Shown here piece after piece: positions 1-11,255 of a DNA stretch of 64,000 bases. The notes below the pieces were generated by a model. The model did no database searches, was not told the origin of the DNA, and saw nothing but the letters and a program-made list of their open reading frames with translations. Both the position numbers and the translations under genes were made by a program. The first letter of the stretch is position 1; each line of letters opens with the position of its first letter. Source of the DNA: Sciurus carolinensis (lineage: Eukaryota; Chordata; Mammalia; Rodentia; Sciuridae). The DNA is taken from contig NC_062214.1 of assembly GCF_902686445.1 (NCBI RefSeq), positions 50,813,177 to 50,877,176 of the forward strand, written 5' to 3'.

Positions 1-236
1 TACAAACTTGAAGAACAGACTTAGCATCCTTATGCTCCAAATCCAAAATCTGAGGTGTTCCAAAGATCCAAACCTTTTTGAGAACCTACATGATACTCTA
101 AAGATTTTGGATTGTGGAGAATTTTGGATTTGGGGTTTTCAGATTAGAGGATGCTCAATTGGTAAAGCTTACGAGTACTCCAAAATCTGATAAATTCCAA
201 AATCTGAAATGTTTCAAGTCCCAAGCACTTCAGGTA
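1..236. mobile_element. Old DNA-transposon fragment, Tigger/pogo-like
   Basis: Short phrases of the type 'ccaaaatctga' recur in direct and inverted form, with a 'ggatgctcaattggtaaag' end and a 'caagtcccaagcacttcaggt' end. I associate this pattern with a Tigger-class medium reiterated repeat. The exact family and orientation are uncertain, and the element probably begins before the window. Short open frames here have no coding support. Confidence 0.4.
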
Positions 237-880
237 ACTTGTACTCACAACCATATGACTGTCTTTCTAGCAAAAAGGTTTTCCTTTGCTTGCCTCATTT
301 ATTTTTCCTTCTCTTCTTTCATTTATTCATTTGTTTTGCAATGTGATATAGTTAGTTTATAATATTCCAGAGGGTGCTGAACTCTGGGGGAGTTGTAGCA
401 GTGAACAAAATAAGCTAAGTCCTTCCTTCACAGAGATGACACTACAGAGCAGCACTGTCCAGCAGATGTACAATGGGGACACTTAGGTGATTCTGAGTTT
501 TGTAGTACCCCATTAAAACATAACCAAAAGAAGCAGGTAAAATTAATTTTAAAATTACACTTTATTTTAACCTAATACATCCAAAATATTGGTAACTCAA
601 CAGATGTTTAATATAAAAATATTGAGATAGCTTACTCTGTTTTCATACCATGTCTGCAAAATCATTATGTATTTTCCATTTGTAGCACATCTCAATGTGG
701 ATTAGCCATTTTTCAATGCTTAATAGTGGGGCAGCGTGGGTCTAGAGGGAGAGACAGGAAGAAAGAGCAACACACCTGCAAGGATTTCATACTGAGATCA
801 GTGATATGAAGCAAAGTTAAAAGGCATCAGAGGGAAAATAGGCAGGGGGTCTGCTGTAGGTGGCTGCTGGAAGGTAGGAA
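237..880. other. Non-coding spacer
   Basis: AT-rich sequence with no convincing gene or recent repeat. Positions 365-435 weakly resemble the 'cagtgaacaaaa...' segment of old L2/MIR-type repeats. Confidence 0.5.
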
Positions 881-1047
881 CCAGGCATGGTGGTGGTGCA
901 CCCATTTAGCAACTTGGGTGGCTGAGGCAGGAGGATTGCAAGTTCTAGTCTAGGCTGGGCAAATCAGGAACTGTTTCAAAATAAAAACTATAAAGGACTG
1001 GGGATGTAGTTCAGTGGTAGAGTACCCCTGGGTTTAATTCTTTTTAA
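881..1047 (+). mobile_element. B1-dID composite SINE
   Basis: The left half starts 'ccaggcatggtggtg' with the 7SL-derived B1 signature 'ggctgaggcaggaggat'. The right half carries the ID signature 'ggactggggatgtagttcag' and 'gtggtagagtacccctggg'. The A-rich linker and tail are short and diverged, so this is an old copy. It is transcribed by Pol III and mobilised by L1 proteins when active. Confidence 0.85.
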
Positions 1048-1930
1048 ATGCTATGGGATGTTTAGGTATTATGTCTATTTGAAGGTAGGTTATGAAATTA
1101 CCTATGATTCATTTTGCAATAATTTCTTGTGATGCTACACAGTTTGTTCCAGAATTTTTTTTCACCAAGAGGTGCCTATTTCCACAACAAACTTTTAAAA
1201 CAACATTTACTTAACAAGGATTGTAAACATATTTGGATTAGCTTCTTTTTGTTGATTACACTCAGAACTGTAGAGTACTTTGTAAGTGTATAGGGCTGTG
1301 GTTAGGCTTAGGGCCGCTAATGTACATCCTTGGTGGGTCCATTTTTCATCATGGAGAGCTCTGATTGAGAACTTGAAACCTCAGACCTGCTCAAAAAGAG
1401 CCTGCCAGGAAATGAATGAGCTGATTGCAGGTATTCTGGATGAAATGCTCTTCTCACAGGACTCTTAGTGTACCTTCTGTGTGATAAGCCACCCATGCAT
1501 TTATCAGTCTGACCTGTTTACTGAAAAAGCTATACTGGGGTTGAAAGCTCTGAGTCACTGTCAGGGAGATCAATAAAATCATGAGATATTGCATTTCCTT
1601 AGAAATTATTCAGCAGACATTTATTCATCAACCACTCTACTCCAGACATGGAGGATATATAATCTAGTAATTAATGCTCCTACCTTACAGCCTGGGAGGG
1701 TGGAGGGTGCAGTCATGTGAACAAATGAGAACAATAGATTCTATGTCCACATAAGGCATAGAGGGGGCAGGAAAGTGGGAGAACTCCTTTACTCTTGGGG
1801 AAATTGATCCTTGATTTGAACCTTATGAAGTATAGTAAGAATTGTCCATTGATCAGAGAGGGCACTTTGGGCAAAGAGAGATCAGATGACTTGGGGTACA
1901 TTGAAGAGCTACTAGCAAAGACATACCGCT
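1048..1930. other. Non-coding spacer
   Basis: No recognisable gene. The short open frame at 1286-1468 has no domain, splice context or codon signature and reads as chance. Confidence 0.5.
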
Positions 1931-1948
1931 CAAAGGTTCTTTTATTTT

Positions 1949-2057
1949 CTTCCTTCCTTCCTTCCTTGCTTCCTTCCTTCCTTCCTTCCTTCCTTCCTTC
2001 CTTCCTTCTTTCCTCTTTCTTTCTTTCTTTCTTTCCTTCCTTCCTTCCTTCCTTCCT

Positions 2058-2129
<72 letters not shown>

Positions 2130-2295
2130 TCCTTCCTCTCTTTCTCTTTCTTCCCTTCCTTCCTCTCTTTCTCTTTCTTCCTTTCCTTTCCCCTTCCCTC
2201 CTTCCTTCCCTCCTCCTTCCTTCCTTCCTTCTTTCCTTTCTCTCTCTCTTCCTTTCTTCCTTTCCTTTCCCCTTCCTTCCTCCTTCCTTCCTTCC

Positions 2296-2325
<30 letters not shown>
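1949..2325. repeat. Pyrimidine microsatellite (CCTT)n/(CTTT)n
   Basis: About 380 bp of almost pure C/T on the plus strand, alternating blocks of CCTT and CTTT and ending in a T run. It lies between the target-site copies of the downstream minus-strand SINE (1931-1946 and 2637-2650), so it grew out of that SINE's A-rich tail. The long open frames on both strands here are products of the repeat. Confidence 0.95.
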
Positions 2326-2327
<2 letters not shown>

Positions 2328-2380
2328 TACCAGGGATGAACCCTGGGGCACTTAACCACTGAGCCACATCCCCAGCCCTT
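2326..2380 (-). mobile_element. ID SINE fragment
   Basis: Antisense ID body: 'ggtaccagggatgaaccc' through 'gagccacatccccagccc'. It has no B1 half and sits inside the expanded tail of the larger SINE that follows, so it is either a nested insertion or a tail duplication. Confidence 0.75.
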
Positions 2381-2411
2381 TTTTCTCTTCCTTTCTTTCT
2401 TTTGAAAACTC

Positions 2412-2418
<7 letters not shown>

Positions 2419-2444
<26 letters not shown>

Positions 2445-2638
2445 TTTTGTACCAGGGATTGAGTCCAGTAACAGCAGCATCTCCAGCCCTTAAAATTTTT
2501 TAAAAATTATTTTTAAAAATGTTGAGACAGGGTCTCACTAAGTTGCTCTCAGTTGCTGAGGCTGATTTGAACTTGCTATCCTCCTGCCTCAGTTTCTCAA
2601 ACTGCTGGGATTACAGGCACACACCACTGTGCCTAGCA
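2419..2638 (-). mobile_element. B1-dID composite SINE
   Basis: Antisense ID ('gtaccagggattgagtcc') followed by antisense B1 ('tgagacagggtctcactaag' to 'gctgggattacaggcac'). The poly-T at 2429-2447 is the antisense tail. Flanking near-identical sequences 'caaaggttcttttatt' (1931-1946) and 'caaggttctttatt' (2637-2650) look like the target-site duplication and enclose the whole pyrimidine tract. Confidence 0.9.
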
Positions 2639-2651
2639 AGGTTCTTTATTA

Positions 2652-2941
2652 CTGTAGCAGAATGTAAACATTCCAACTAGTATGCAATGCCAAACAGTCT
2701 CCAGTGAGTGAGGCCACTGCATAGAAAGAAAATGCCCATTTGTCCATTCATTCCACAAATGTCTAGAGTTGCCCTTTAGGTACTGTATTGAATCAGCCTG
2801 TTCAAAGGTTTTTGGAGGGAGGAGTAGTAACTAGGAGTTGGTGTGGTCAGGGGAGGCATTTCACTACTTTTGAAAAAATAATATGTATGTTGCTTATGTA
2901 TATGCGTATAACATTTGTTGTGTAAGCAATACTACCATATA
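2652..2941. other. Non-coding spacer
   Basis: Unique sequence. I see no gene or clear repeat. Confidence 0.4.
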
Positions 2942-2974
2942 CCTTCCTTCCTTCCTTCCTTCCTTCCTTCCTTT
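2942..2974. repeat. (CCTT)n microsatellite
   Basis: About eight CCTT units directly beside the T-rich tail of the minus-strand SINE at 2985-3201. Confidence 0.95.
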
Positions 2975-2984
2975 CTCTTTTTTT

Positions 2985-3201
2985 CTTCTTTTTTTTTTTC
3001 TGTTTGGTAGTAGGGATGGAACCCAAGGGTACTCTACCACTGAACTACAATCCCCAACCCTTTTAGTTTTTTTTATTTGAGTCTGGATCTGGCTAAGTTA
3101 CTGAGGGTCTCACTAAGTTGCTGAGGCTGGCCTTGAACTCACAATCCTCCTGCCTCAGCCTCCTGAGTCACTGGGATTACAGATGTGCATCACCAGCAAC
3201 T
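2985..3201 (-). mobile_element. B1-dID composite SINE
   Basis: T-rich tail, antisense ID ('ggtagtagggatggaaccc'), then antisense B1 ('ggtctcactaagttgctgag' to 'actgggattacagatgtg'). Confidence 0.88.
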
Positions 3202-3299
3202 ATATTTCTTTATCACATGGAAAATACAGGAAGAAAAAAAGTGTAACTCAAACACTTAAAATATATATGGTAAAAATTTTGGTGAATATTTTTATAGTA

Positions 3300-4190
3300 T
3301 TGTGTATTTTTATATAATGCTGGTCTAAGTTTACTTTGTATATATGCATTTTTAAGTTTTTGCCTCAGTTTTCAAAATCATCATTTTGATAACTGTAGAA
3401 GGATATCAAATTCTTTTCTAAATATTTGCTATTAAAAATGACCACTTTGTGTCTAAGCTTTTCACAAGACTGGCTGATTTACATAGGAGATTCCTGGGAA
3501 TGTAACTAAGTGAAAGCACATGGACATTTTTGATTCTTCATTCATATGTCTCCAAAGATTTTTTTAAATTAATACTGTTATTGTTTATAACAGCACTATT
3601 TTCAATAACACTCAATATTATTAAAATTTGTATGACTTTATTGGTGTGCTGTAATTATACATGATAATGGGATCCATTGTGATGTACTCATACATGTATA
3701 TAACATAGTACTAAAATTTAAAAAGTCATTATAGTAGGTGAAAAATCATGGCTGATAATTAAGTTTGTATTTCTTGATTACTAGTGAGGTTGAAAATTAT
3801 TGCTGTGTACTTGTTATTTTTCTTTCCTTTTGGAATTTTCTGTTCATATCATATGCTTATTTTGGAGGAATTCATATTTTTCATCTCAATATACACAATC
3901 TCTTTATATATTTGTGCAGTTCTTTCTTCCATTTTTCCCATAAAAGTGTTTTTGTAAAATATGTGAAATATTTTCACGCAGTTCAATCTTTCAGTCATTT
4001 GTATATTAATTTGTTTTATTCATGTACAACTCAGAGTCTTCTTTCTGGTGGTCTGTGCTTTTTAAAGTCCTTGACATGTCTGGAATTTATTTTAGTTCTT
4101 GGTGTAAGGAGGAACTCTAAGTCCATTTCCCCTTCAGCTTACTAACCTGTTATCAAAGCACAGTTTCAATGAACAATCTTTCCTTTATCT
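3300..4190 (-). mobile_element. Ancient L1 (L1M/HAL1-like) remains
   Basis: Antisense L1 phrases are visible: 'ttgattactagtgaggttga' near 3775, and 'tgtctggaatttattttagt' followed by a 'ggtgtaaggagg' segment near 4077-4110. Both match the ORF2/3' region of old mammalian L1s by recollection. The copy is heavily diverged with no intact frame. A younger L1 3'-end piece is embedded at 3635-3705. Confidence 0.45.
3635..3705 (-). mobile_element. Sciurid-type L1 3' end fragment
   Basis: 'ttggtgtgctgtaattatac' through 'tcatacatgtatataacata' resembles the antisense L1 3' UTR segments at 37345 and 47606 in this window. Confidence 0.45.
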
Positions 4191-5098
4191 GCTGATTTGT
4201 GCTGCCAGGAAAAGTGTGTTTGATCCAGTTCTCAGTGTGGAGGATAACAGGTTAGCACGGAAGAAATTCAGCCAGCCGTTTGATCTGACCATCTGGGCAA
4301 ATGTCAGAGATGGCATCTCAGCATACCAGGTCTGGCTACATCTCTAAGGCCCTGCAGAGACATGGCCAGTTCTGTGGCCATTCTGCTCTGAGCATTTGGT
4401 CAAGTAAGGATTGGGCTGGTGGCACACTGGGACCCTGGCTGCCTTGAGTGCCAGATCCAGGCAGCCCTGTGTAGCCCTGGCTGGGAGCAGAGCTGCCTAG
4501 CTCTTTCCTAGAGGGCCTCACCTTCCTCTCTCTCTCAAAGAGGCCACACTGGGACTCCCACCTGTGGCCCAGACTAAGAAAGGCCTAGTCTATAGCCAGT
4601 GTACAATTCTGAGTGTCACGTGTGTTTTTCCCATGAGATAGAAGTTTAGGCAAGTTTTCATTCATAAATAGTGTAAGGAAATTGGCTAATAGCTCCTGTG
4701 GGAGGAGTAGCTGAAATCACCTGGCCATTCTCTGAATTCTGAGTGCGTCAGAGTGCCTCTGCTCCTAAAGACCATGTGAGTGTGTGGTGGTGGTGGCAGC
4801 AGGGTGCCCATCCTCTCTTCTGCCTGCAGTGAGGAGATAGCAGGGCTCCTATCTTATTTATTTATAGAGTCCCAGGGCTTATTTCAGGAGTAATGCCCAT
4901 TCTTTCTGTGAAATGTATAAATGAATGAATGAATATTAGTGACTGGATGTGGCTGCCTTTCCAGGTCTTTCCACAGGCAGACATTGCTTGAGTGAGTCCT
5001 TTTCAACTGCTAGTAGTTCTCTTGAATAAAAACCCTGACTTTCATATCATCTTATTTTGTAACTTTCCCCTCATTTCACCAAATACATGTCATGGTCA

Positions 5099-5172
5099 TT
5101 TTTTCTTTTTTTTGTACTGGAGATAGAACCCATGGTAGGTAAGTGCTTTCTCACTGAGCTATACCCCATCCC
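5099..5172 (-). mobile_element. ID SINE
   Basis: T-rich tail, then antisense ID 'gtactggagatagaaccc' to 'gagctataccccatccc'. It is diverged from the other ID copies. Confidence 0.65.
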
Positions 5173-5266
5173 TGTGATCATACTCTTGAGGGGTCTTTAC
5201 AAATTACATTTTCAAAAAGTTTATATTAGAGCTAGAGAAGAAATTCATTCTAAAGAGATTCATTTG

Positions 5267-5268
5267 TA

Positions 5269-5303
<35 letters not shown>

Positions 5304-5304
5304 A
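5267..5304. repeat. Compound (TG)n(AG)n microsatellite
   Basis: A short TG run passes directly into an AG run. The same arrangement and strand recur at 31306, 36039 and 44551. Confidence 0.95.
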
Positions 5305-5681
5305 AATAATTCAGTTTTTGGTCATATTGAGATAGTTTAGTACTTGGTGTAGGGGAAAAACAGGTTGAGTTTACCCCTTCTGATACCTTTTCTAAAACCT
5401 GTTATAAAGTGAGGTTGTTGGTCCAGAGATTTGGGGACAAATGGGGTAATAGCTCAGCCTGGTGCACTGTGCCTACCATGGCTGGGCAGCACCTTCCTCT
5501 TTAGTGTCTTATTCAGCTGCTTCTCCATTCCATTTTAGATTCTAGCAACTCACCAGGACCTATGGTTCTGCTAACATAGTGCTGCTTTTTTTCATCTTTC
5601 TGTTGTAAATGCTGTTTTCTCTGCCCAATCACCCAGCAAACTACTGTTCATTCTTCCTCTCCCCTTCTATGGTGTGTCAGT

Positions 5682-5990
5682 AAGTTACTGCTGCATACCA
5701 AAGCACACTAGGCTGGTTGATTAAACAACCAATGTATATTATTGGTCTGTGAATCAGCCAGCTGTTTTGCTGATCCAAACAGGCTTGGCAGATCTTGGCT
5801 GGCTCCTGGATCTACATTTAGTTGGCAGGACATCTGGAAGCTGGTTGGTTGAGATTAGCCTCATCCACATGCTTCACATTGGTTGGTTGTCTTTTGAGGG
5901 GATGAGGGTGACTAGACCATGTATTTCTCCTTAGCCAACAGCCTGAGTTTGATCCCAACATGGTTGCTAGACCTGTGAGAAAAAGGGACA
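5682..5990 (-). mobile_element. Possible LTR (MaLR-like) fragment
   Basis: 'cagtaagttactgctgcata' followed by a 'tattattggtctgtgaatca' region resembles the antisense 3' part of mammalian LTRs such as MLT1. It is badly diverged and the family is uncertain. Confidence 0.3.
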
Positions 5991-6115
5991 ATATACATGA
6001 CCTCTTGAAGCCTAGATCTCTAAATTCAAAGTTGCCTTTTTTTTTTTTTTTCTTTCTTTCTGTTTTTGGTTGAAGCAAGACCAGTTCCTCTTAAGAGGAG
6101 ATTAAGATTTTGCTC

Positions 6116-6308
6116 CCTTTTTATTTTGGTACTGGGGGTTGAGTCTGGGGATGCTTTACCACTGAACTACATCCCCAGCCCTTTTTTTTTTTTTTAAATT
6201 TTGAGACAGGGTCTCACTACATTTGCCCAGCCGACTTGGAATTTGTGCTCCTCCTGCCTCAGTATTCCAAGTTGCTGGGATTGTAGGCATGTGCCACTGT
6301 ACCTGACT
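6116..6308 (-). mobile_element. B1-dID composite SINE
   Basis: Antisense ID ('ggtactgggggttgagtc', 'ctacatccccagccc'), a T-run, then antisense B1 ('tgagacagggtctcactac'). Possible diverged target-site copies are 'agattttgctccctttt' (from 6105) and 'agattctgcctttt' (6309-6322). Confidence 0.9.
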
Positions 6309-7079
6309 AGATTCTGCCTTTTGATGGGAAAAACTGCAAAGGACATGGATCTGGGGAAAGAGGGAATGATGAGAGGAATGGGGCCATTTTGTGATCAATC
6401 CACCACACCTCGCTTTGATAGACTTACCCTGTAGTAGTATCACACTTGGATATACTGATATACTATCACATTGCATTATTTATTTGTCTGAAACCTAATT
6501 CTGCCAACATGACCTGGTACTTGCATTAGTCTCATCTGACATCTGAATGGTCAGCTAATCTCCTTGGGAAGTGTCGGCATCCATCCTCTGAGTGTAGCAA
6601 GACCTGGGGTGACAGCAGGAGTGCCTGAGAGGGAGGGAGCATGTGCATGGAATCTTGACGGCAAGGTCCTGAAGCCTGGCTTAAGCTGTCAATGACTGCA
6701 GGGCAGGACCAGAGCCCAAAGGAAGCCCAGTTGCCCCTTTCCCCCTTACTGATGCTTCTGCCTTCGTGTAGGCGTGGGCAGCCTTACCAGCTGAGGCTCT
6801 AGCCCTTACCCACAATGTCAGCAATGCAGCCCCCAGAGGATCTGCCCACACACCCGGATGTTGACAGGGGCATGGCTCCAGTGCTAGCTTTTATGGATGG
6901 TCTCATCACTTTTAAAATAATGACTATGGGGTGTGGGTTGGCTAGAACAGTGACATCACTTTCCTGCAATTCTGGGTCAGTTCCTGCTGCTTTTCTCTGC
7001 ATCTTTAAATGACTGAAATAAATTTACTTGTTGGGTATATGTTTGGGAAGGATCCTCAGATGTCCGTGTTGGAATGTGG

Positions 7080-7265
7080 TCAAGATAACACTGGCATTGG
7101 AGTCAGAGGCCCTAGGTTCTAGATCCTGGCACTAGTTTGCACTGTGAACTTGGACTAGCAGCTTAACTTTCCCATGCCTGAACTTTTCTGCTAGTACAAT
7201 GGTGAGATAAAAACCCTTGATTTGTAAAACAATGGTGAGAATGGATTAGGATGTTATTAGTATTA
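7080..7265 (+). mobile_element. MIR SINE relic
   Basis: The MIR order is recognisable: a 'ggttctagatcctggcact' segment, the CORE region 'tgaacttggactagcagctt', then 'acaatggtgagataaaaac'. It is old and diverged. Confidence 0.65.
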
Positions 7266-7275
7266 TCATCAGAGT

Positions 7276-7640
7276 CACTGTCAGTCCAGACTGTTGTAAC
7301 GGACTAAGATCGGGTGGTCTATAAATGACAGAAATTTATTTCTCACAGTTCTGGAGGCTGGAAGCCCGAGATCAGGGTTGGGCTTTGGCAAGGGCCCTCT
7401 TCTGGGCTGCAGACTGCCATTTTCTGGCAGATGAAAGAAAGAGGGAGAGAGGGGGAAAGAAGGAAAGAGAAAGGGAAGGGGAGATAGAGAAAGTGGTGTT
7501 CTTCAAATCCCTTTATAAGGGCACTAATCCCATTTGTGAGAGCTCTAGCCTCATGGTCTAATCACCTTGAGAGTTATGATACTAGCATATGAATTGGGAG
7601 GGACCCAAGCAGTGCTGGAGTTTGTGAACTTCACTAAGAT
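7276..7640 (-). mobile_element. ERVL-MaLR solo LTR, antisense
   Basis: Antisense MaLR landmarks appear in order: 'gactgttgtaacggactaag', 'aaatttatttctcacagttc', 'tctggaggctggaag', a GA-rich stretch at 7436-7495, and 'cctcatggtctaatcacctt'. There is no internal retroviral sequence, so it is a solo LTR or a fragment. Confidence 0.7.
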
Positions 7641-9691
7641 GCCAGAATGAGGGAACATTAAGAGCTCCAATTTCCCTCTCTCTTGCTCCTCAAGGAAGGG
7701 GTGCTTTTCTCCTGGCACTGAGGCATCCCATCTTGCTCTTGTGGTTGCTTCCGCCCAAAGGAGGTGCCTATTCCAGATGTTCCCACAGTGACCTGTGAGG
7801 CTGCCTGGTTCTGCCTCTATTTCCCCTCTGCACATTTTCTCAGAGTGGACCTATTCTTACCACCATCTGGGAAACCTTTCTCCCCTCTCTCTAGAATAAT
7901 TATGGTTTGGAGTGTGTATTACTATTTTAACAAACTTCAAAGTCCTAAATTAAATGGTAAGAAAGGCTCCTTTCTAGACCACAGATTAGGATTATGGAGA
8001 CCCAAACTGGTTATTTCTTTCCCTCCAACTTTGACTTAACCTTGAGGAGCAGTCCATGGGTAGGAGTTGTATCTTCTCATTTATGAAACTTTGCTGAGCT
8101 TCTCCATCCTTCTGGAGAGTCAACATTCCAGGCTACCCCAAGTCCCATTTGGTCTGGCAGGAAGGGGGACCAGGGCAGGATAATGAAGTCCAAAGAGAAT
8201 CCCAGCTCTTGTTGTTTATTTCCTGATTCAGGCCTTTTCTGGAGATGCTAACCCCAGTGGATTCCTGACCCTCTCGAGTTCCTCTTCACCCACTGGTGGT
8301 GGGGTTGGGTGTATCAGGTGGACCCAGAGCAGGTGCTAGGGAGAGAGGAAGCAGAGAGAGGAGATTAAGCCTTTGGACTCTGGAATCAGACTATGATATA
8401 ACTATCGTAGCTTTACCATGACTGGTTTTGTGGTTGGCAAGTGTGTTAACCTCTTGGAACCTTAATTTCGTCACTGTAAAATGAGAGCCAATCACTGTGA
8501 GTACTGAGTGAGATAATACATATGAAATGCTATTGTTGGCAAAAACTGAGAGCTCAAAAGATTATAACTCTTATTATTGTTGAAGAGGAGACATGTTGAG
8601 TATGGAGCATACTCCAACGTGGCAACCATGTATTGTGTTGGGCCTGACTAGGAAGAAGAGACCAGTGGAGGGGCTCCTGGTTTCCCTCCGTAAGGAAGAG
8701 GCACTTGAAGCAAAGAAGTGATGTATGTTTGTAGTTCTGCAAAGATGCTAATGCAAGAATAGACTGCTTTGCCATTGCATTAGAAACAGACCATGTGCAG
8801 AATGGCTTCTCCACATTATGGGTCTCTATTTATATTTCCCAGAGCCCTCAGAGAGGATGATTCCTCAGCTCAATTGTGGTCTGCTCCTGTCCTGAGTGCC
8901 TATTATGTATTTCCTCATGGAAAGAGGTCACAAGTTACTGCTTCATCTTCCTTGCCAGTTCAGAGGTGGGATGGTCCCAGAAAATGACGGATGTAACCAA
9001 GGCTTTATATCATAGGTGGCTCCCAAATTGTATAGGACCTCCCCAGGGGCTATGGGGTGACTGAATTCTGTCCAGTCATCTACATGGAAGTCAGTAGGAC
9101 AATGTTCCTGTCTAGGATGTGTAGGTATACCTCAGAGGGCCATGGATGGCTTCAGGTTGTCATCAAAGGACCCAGGCAGGAGCTATGTGTAGAAAGTATT
9201 TGGTTTAGTTTTGACCCAAAGTTTTAGGCATTGGATTAGGAAATGTCAAACTAGAAGGTTTGATTTTGGGGTTTACTTCACTAACAAAACCAAAGAAGAA
9301 TCTTCTAAGAAGCAAAATATTGTGATGGGAAGTTCCCTGGATTAGGAGACAAGATGATGTTGTTGATGGTATTTGCATTTGTATCTCATTTAGACAAGCT
9401 TTGTGAGGTTGGTTCTGTGCTGTCCAGATAATCCAGAGAGGTGCAGCAACTGTGCCACAGACCTGCAGCTAAACTGTGGGATGGGGGAGATTTGCTGTCT
9501 GAGCTCAGGTCTCTCTTAGATTTCAGACCCACAAGTCTCTGTTTTGCCTCTCTCATTTTCCTTTGTGAGTAAGTGACACTTTGGGGTTTCAGTGATCCCC
9601 TTGGGAATCAGCTGGACCCCAAGATCTCTTATTAGATCCAAAATTCTCTAATCTCCATGACTTGTATCTTGCTGAAGAAAACAGTGCCTTT
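7641..9691. other. Non-coding sequence
   Basis: No supported gene. It contains the MIR relic at 8360-8580, and the remainder is unique. Confidence 0.45.
8360..8580 (+). mobile_element. MIR SINE relic
   Basis: 'cttggaaccttaatttcgtc' followed by 'actgtaaaatgagagccaat' and 'gagtgagataatacatatga' follows the MIR core and 3' consensus. Confidence 0.7.
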
Positions 9692-9705
9692 TTCATGCCT
9701 TATTT

Positions 9706-9910
9706 GTTTGTTTCTCATCCTGGAGATGGAACTCAGGGGTGCTATACCACTGAGCTACATCCCCAGCCCATTTTATGTTTTATTTTGAGAAAGGGTCTTA
9801 CTAAGTTGCTGAGAGTATCCCTAAGTTGCCCAGGCTAGCCTCAAACTTGCAATCTTCCTGCCTCAGCCTCCCCAGGTGCTGTGATTACAGGTGTGCACCA
9901 TTCTCCTGGC
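9706..9910 (-). mobile_element. B1-dID composite SINE with target-site duplication
   Basis: Antisense ID ('cctggagatggaactcag') plus antisense B1 ('ttcctgcctcagcctcccc'). Exact 14-bp flanks 'ttcatgccttattt' lie at 9692-9705 and 9911-9924. Confidence 0.93.
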
Positions 9911-9984
9911 TTCATGCCTTATTTATAAATGATGTTGTCCCACAGCCAGAGAATACATGAGACTGTGTCTCCTTTTAGAAAGTA

Positions 9985-10145
9985 TTCTGGATTAAGGGAC
10001 AGGAGCCCTCAGTTTTACTTTTAGCTTGAACACCAAGTGGTTGTGTGACCCAAGGCAGGTTGACTCTTCAGAGTGTCAGTTTTTCCAGCTATGAAACAAA
10101 CAAGTTGCCCTGGATTGTCTTTAAGCTCCTTCCAGCCCTGACACC
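9985..10145 (+). mobile_element. MIR SINE relic
   Basis: 'ggttgtgtgacccaaggcag' in the CORE and 'ctttaagctccttccagccc' at the 3' side are typical of MIR. Confidence 0.7.
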
Positions 10146-11077
10146 TGGTCAAGGATACCAGGCCCCTTCACTCATTTAGATATCCAAGGGCAGATCCCCA
10201 TGCAGGATCAGACTCGCTTGTAACACATGTGTCTTTCCTAATGGTTGATTGGGATTCATTCACATCAGGTGAAAATTTCAAAACCTTTGGGAAGGATTCT
10301 GATGTCAAAGCAAATATTTTTCTTTTATGATAAACCAAGTTCTTCCCTCTAGTTGATAACAAGCTGGGACAGAGTTCTTATCTTAGTACCTAACCAGGTG
10401 ACAAGTACTCCTGGGACTTGGTGGTTGTTGGAAAGGCTTCAATTCATCTCTGACACAGGAGGTAGCCAGGCCTGGATTTCCAGAAGAGCTCAGGCTAGAG
10501 GCCAGTCCTGTGACTCCACAGAGCTATCAGGCTGCCCTGGAATTGCACATATGCTCAGCACAAGGACCCCAATTCCTGTTTCAACACCTCTCCTCCCACA
10601 ACTCCCACAACCACATCAAAGTCAGAGAGGCAGATTTATGTCTAAACAGCCCAAAGAACAAGCTTTGAACACTGATAAAATCACAGATCGCATCAGCCCT
10701 GGAGAAAACTGGTCTGTTTCATGGCCTGACAAGGCTGCTGCAGGCTGTTTGCATTCTGGGAGTCAGGTCCAAAGCAGGAGGAATATACAGAAGATGATGA
10801 TTATGGGTGTTTTTAAAACCTGCTCCTTCCTGCCCAGCCCAGGACAATATTTACAAAGCAGACATGCAAACAAGCAGACCTTCTTTCAGGTTCAAATCGC
10901 CTGCTGAGCCAGGTTCTTCCCGTGCAGGAGCCCTTGCCTTGCACTAAGTTAGTGTTTAAAGAGCACATTTGCCAGCAGCTGCTGCTTTCACTCTGGTGGT
11001 TACACTGTGGTTAATGAGCTCGGGAACAGTGTTGCTCTTTACCAGAGTAAGATAAAAGGACCCCTGCCCCACTGCCT
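10146..11077. other. Unique non-coding sequence
   Basis: No repeat recognised. A 184-codon plus frame at 10353-10907 has no domain or compositional signature and is most easily explained by chance. Confidence 0.4.
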
Positions 11078-11255
11078 GCAGTTCTGGGGATTGAACCCAG
11101 GTGTTCTCTACCACTGAGCTACCTGCCCAACCCTATTTATTTTTTATGTTGACACAGGGTCTCTCTAAATTGTCCAAGCTTGCTCCAAACTCACTATCCT
11201 CCTACCTCAGCCTCCTGAGTTGCTGGGGTTACAGACATTTGTCACCACACCTGGC
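11078..11255 (-). mobile_element. B1-dID composite SINE
   Basis: Antisense ID ('gcagttctggggattgaac', 'ctgagctacctgcccaacc') and antisense B1 ('acacagggtctctctaaatt' to 'caccacacctggca'). Confidence 0.88.

Larger units (their letters stand above)
4190..7079. other. Non-coding sequence between repeats
   Basis: Apart from the separately listed SINEs, microsatellite and LTR-like piece, this is unique DNA. I see no exon with coherent codon use and splice sites. Confidence 0.45.

Noticed and set aside
1713..2367. Long open frames on both strands (up to 212 codons) rich in Lys/Glu/Arg or Ser/Phe/Leu
   Set aside because: They are direct translations of the CCTT/CTTT microsatellite and neighbouring SINE; the low complexity and simultaneous openness of several frames show they are not genes.
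10353..10907. 184-codon plus-strand open frame
   Set aside because: No domain, signal or compositional bias, and no sign of splice or promoter context; kept only as unique sequence.
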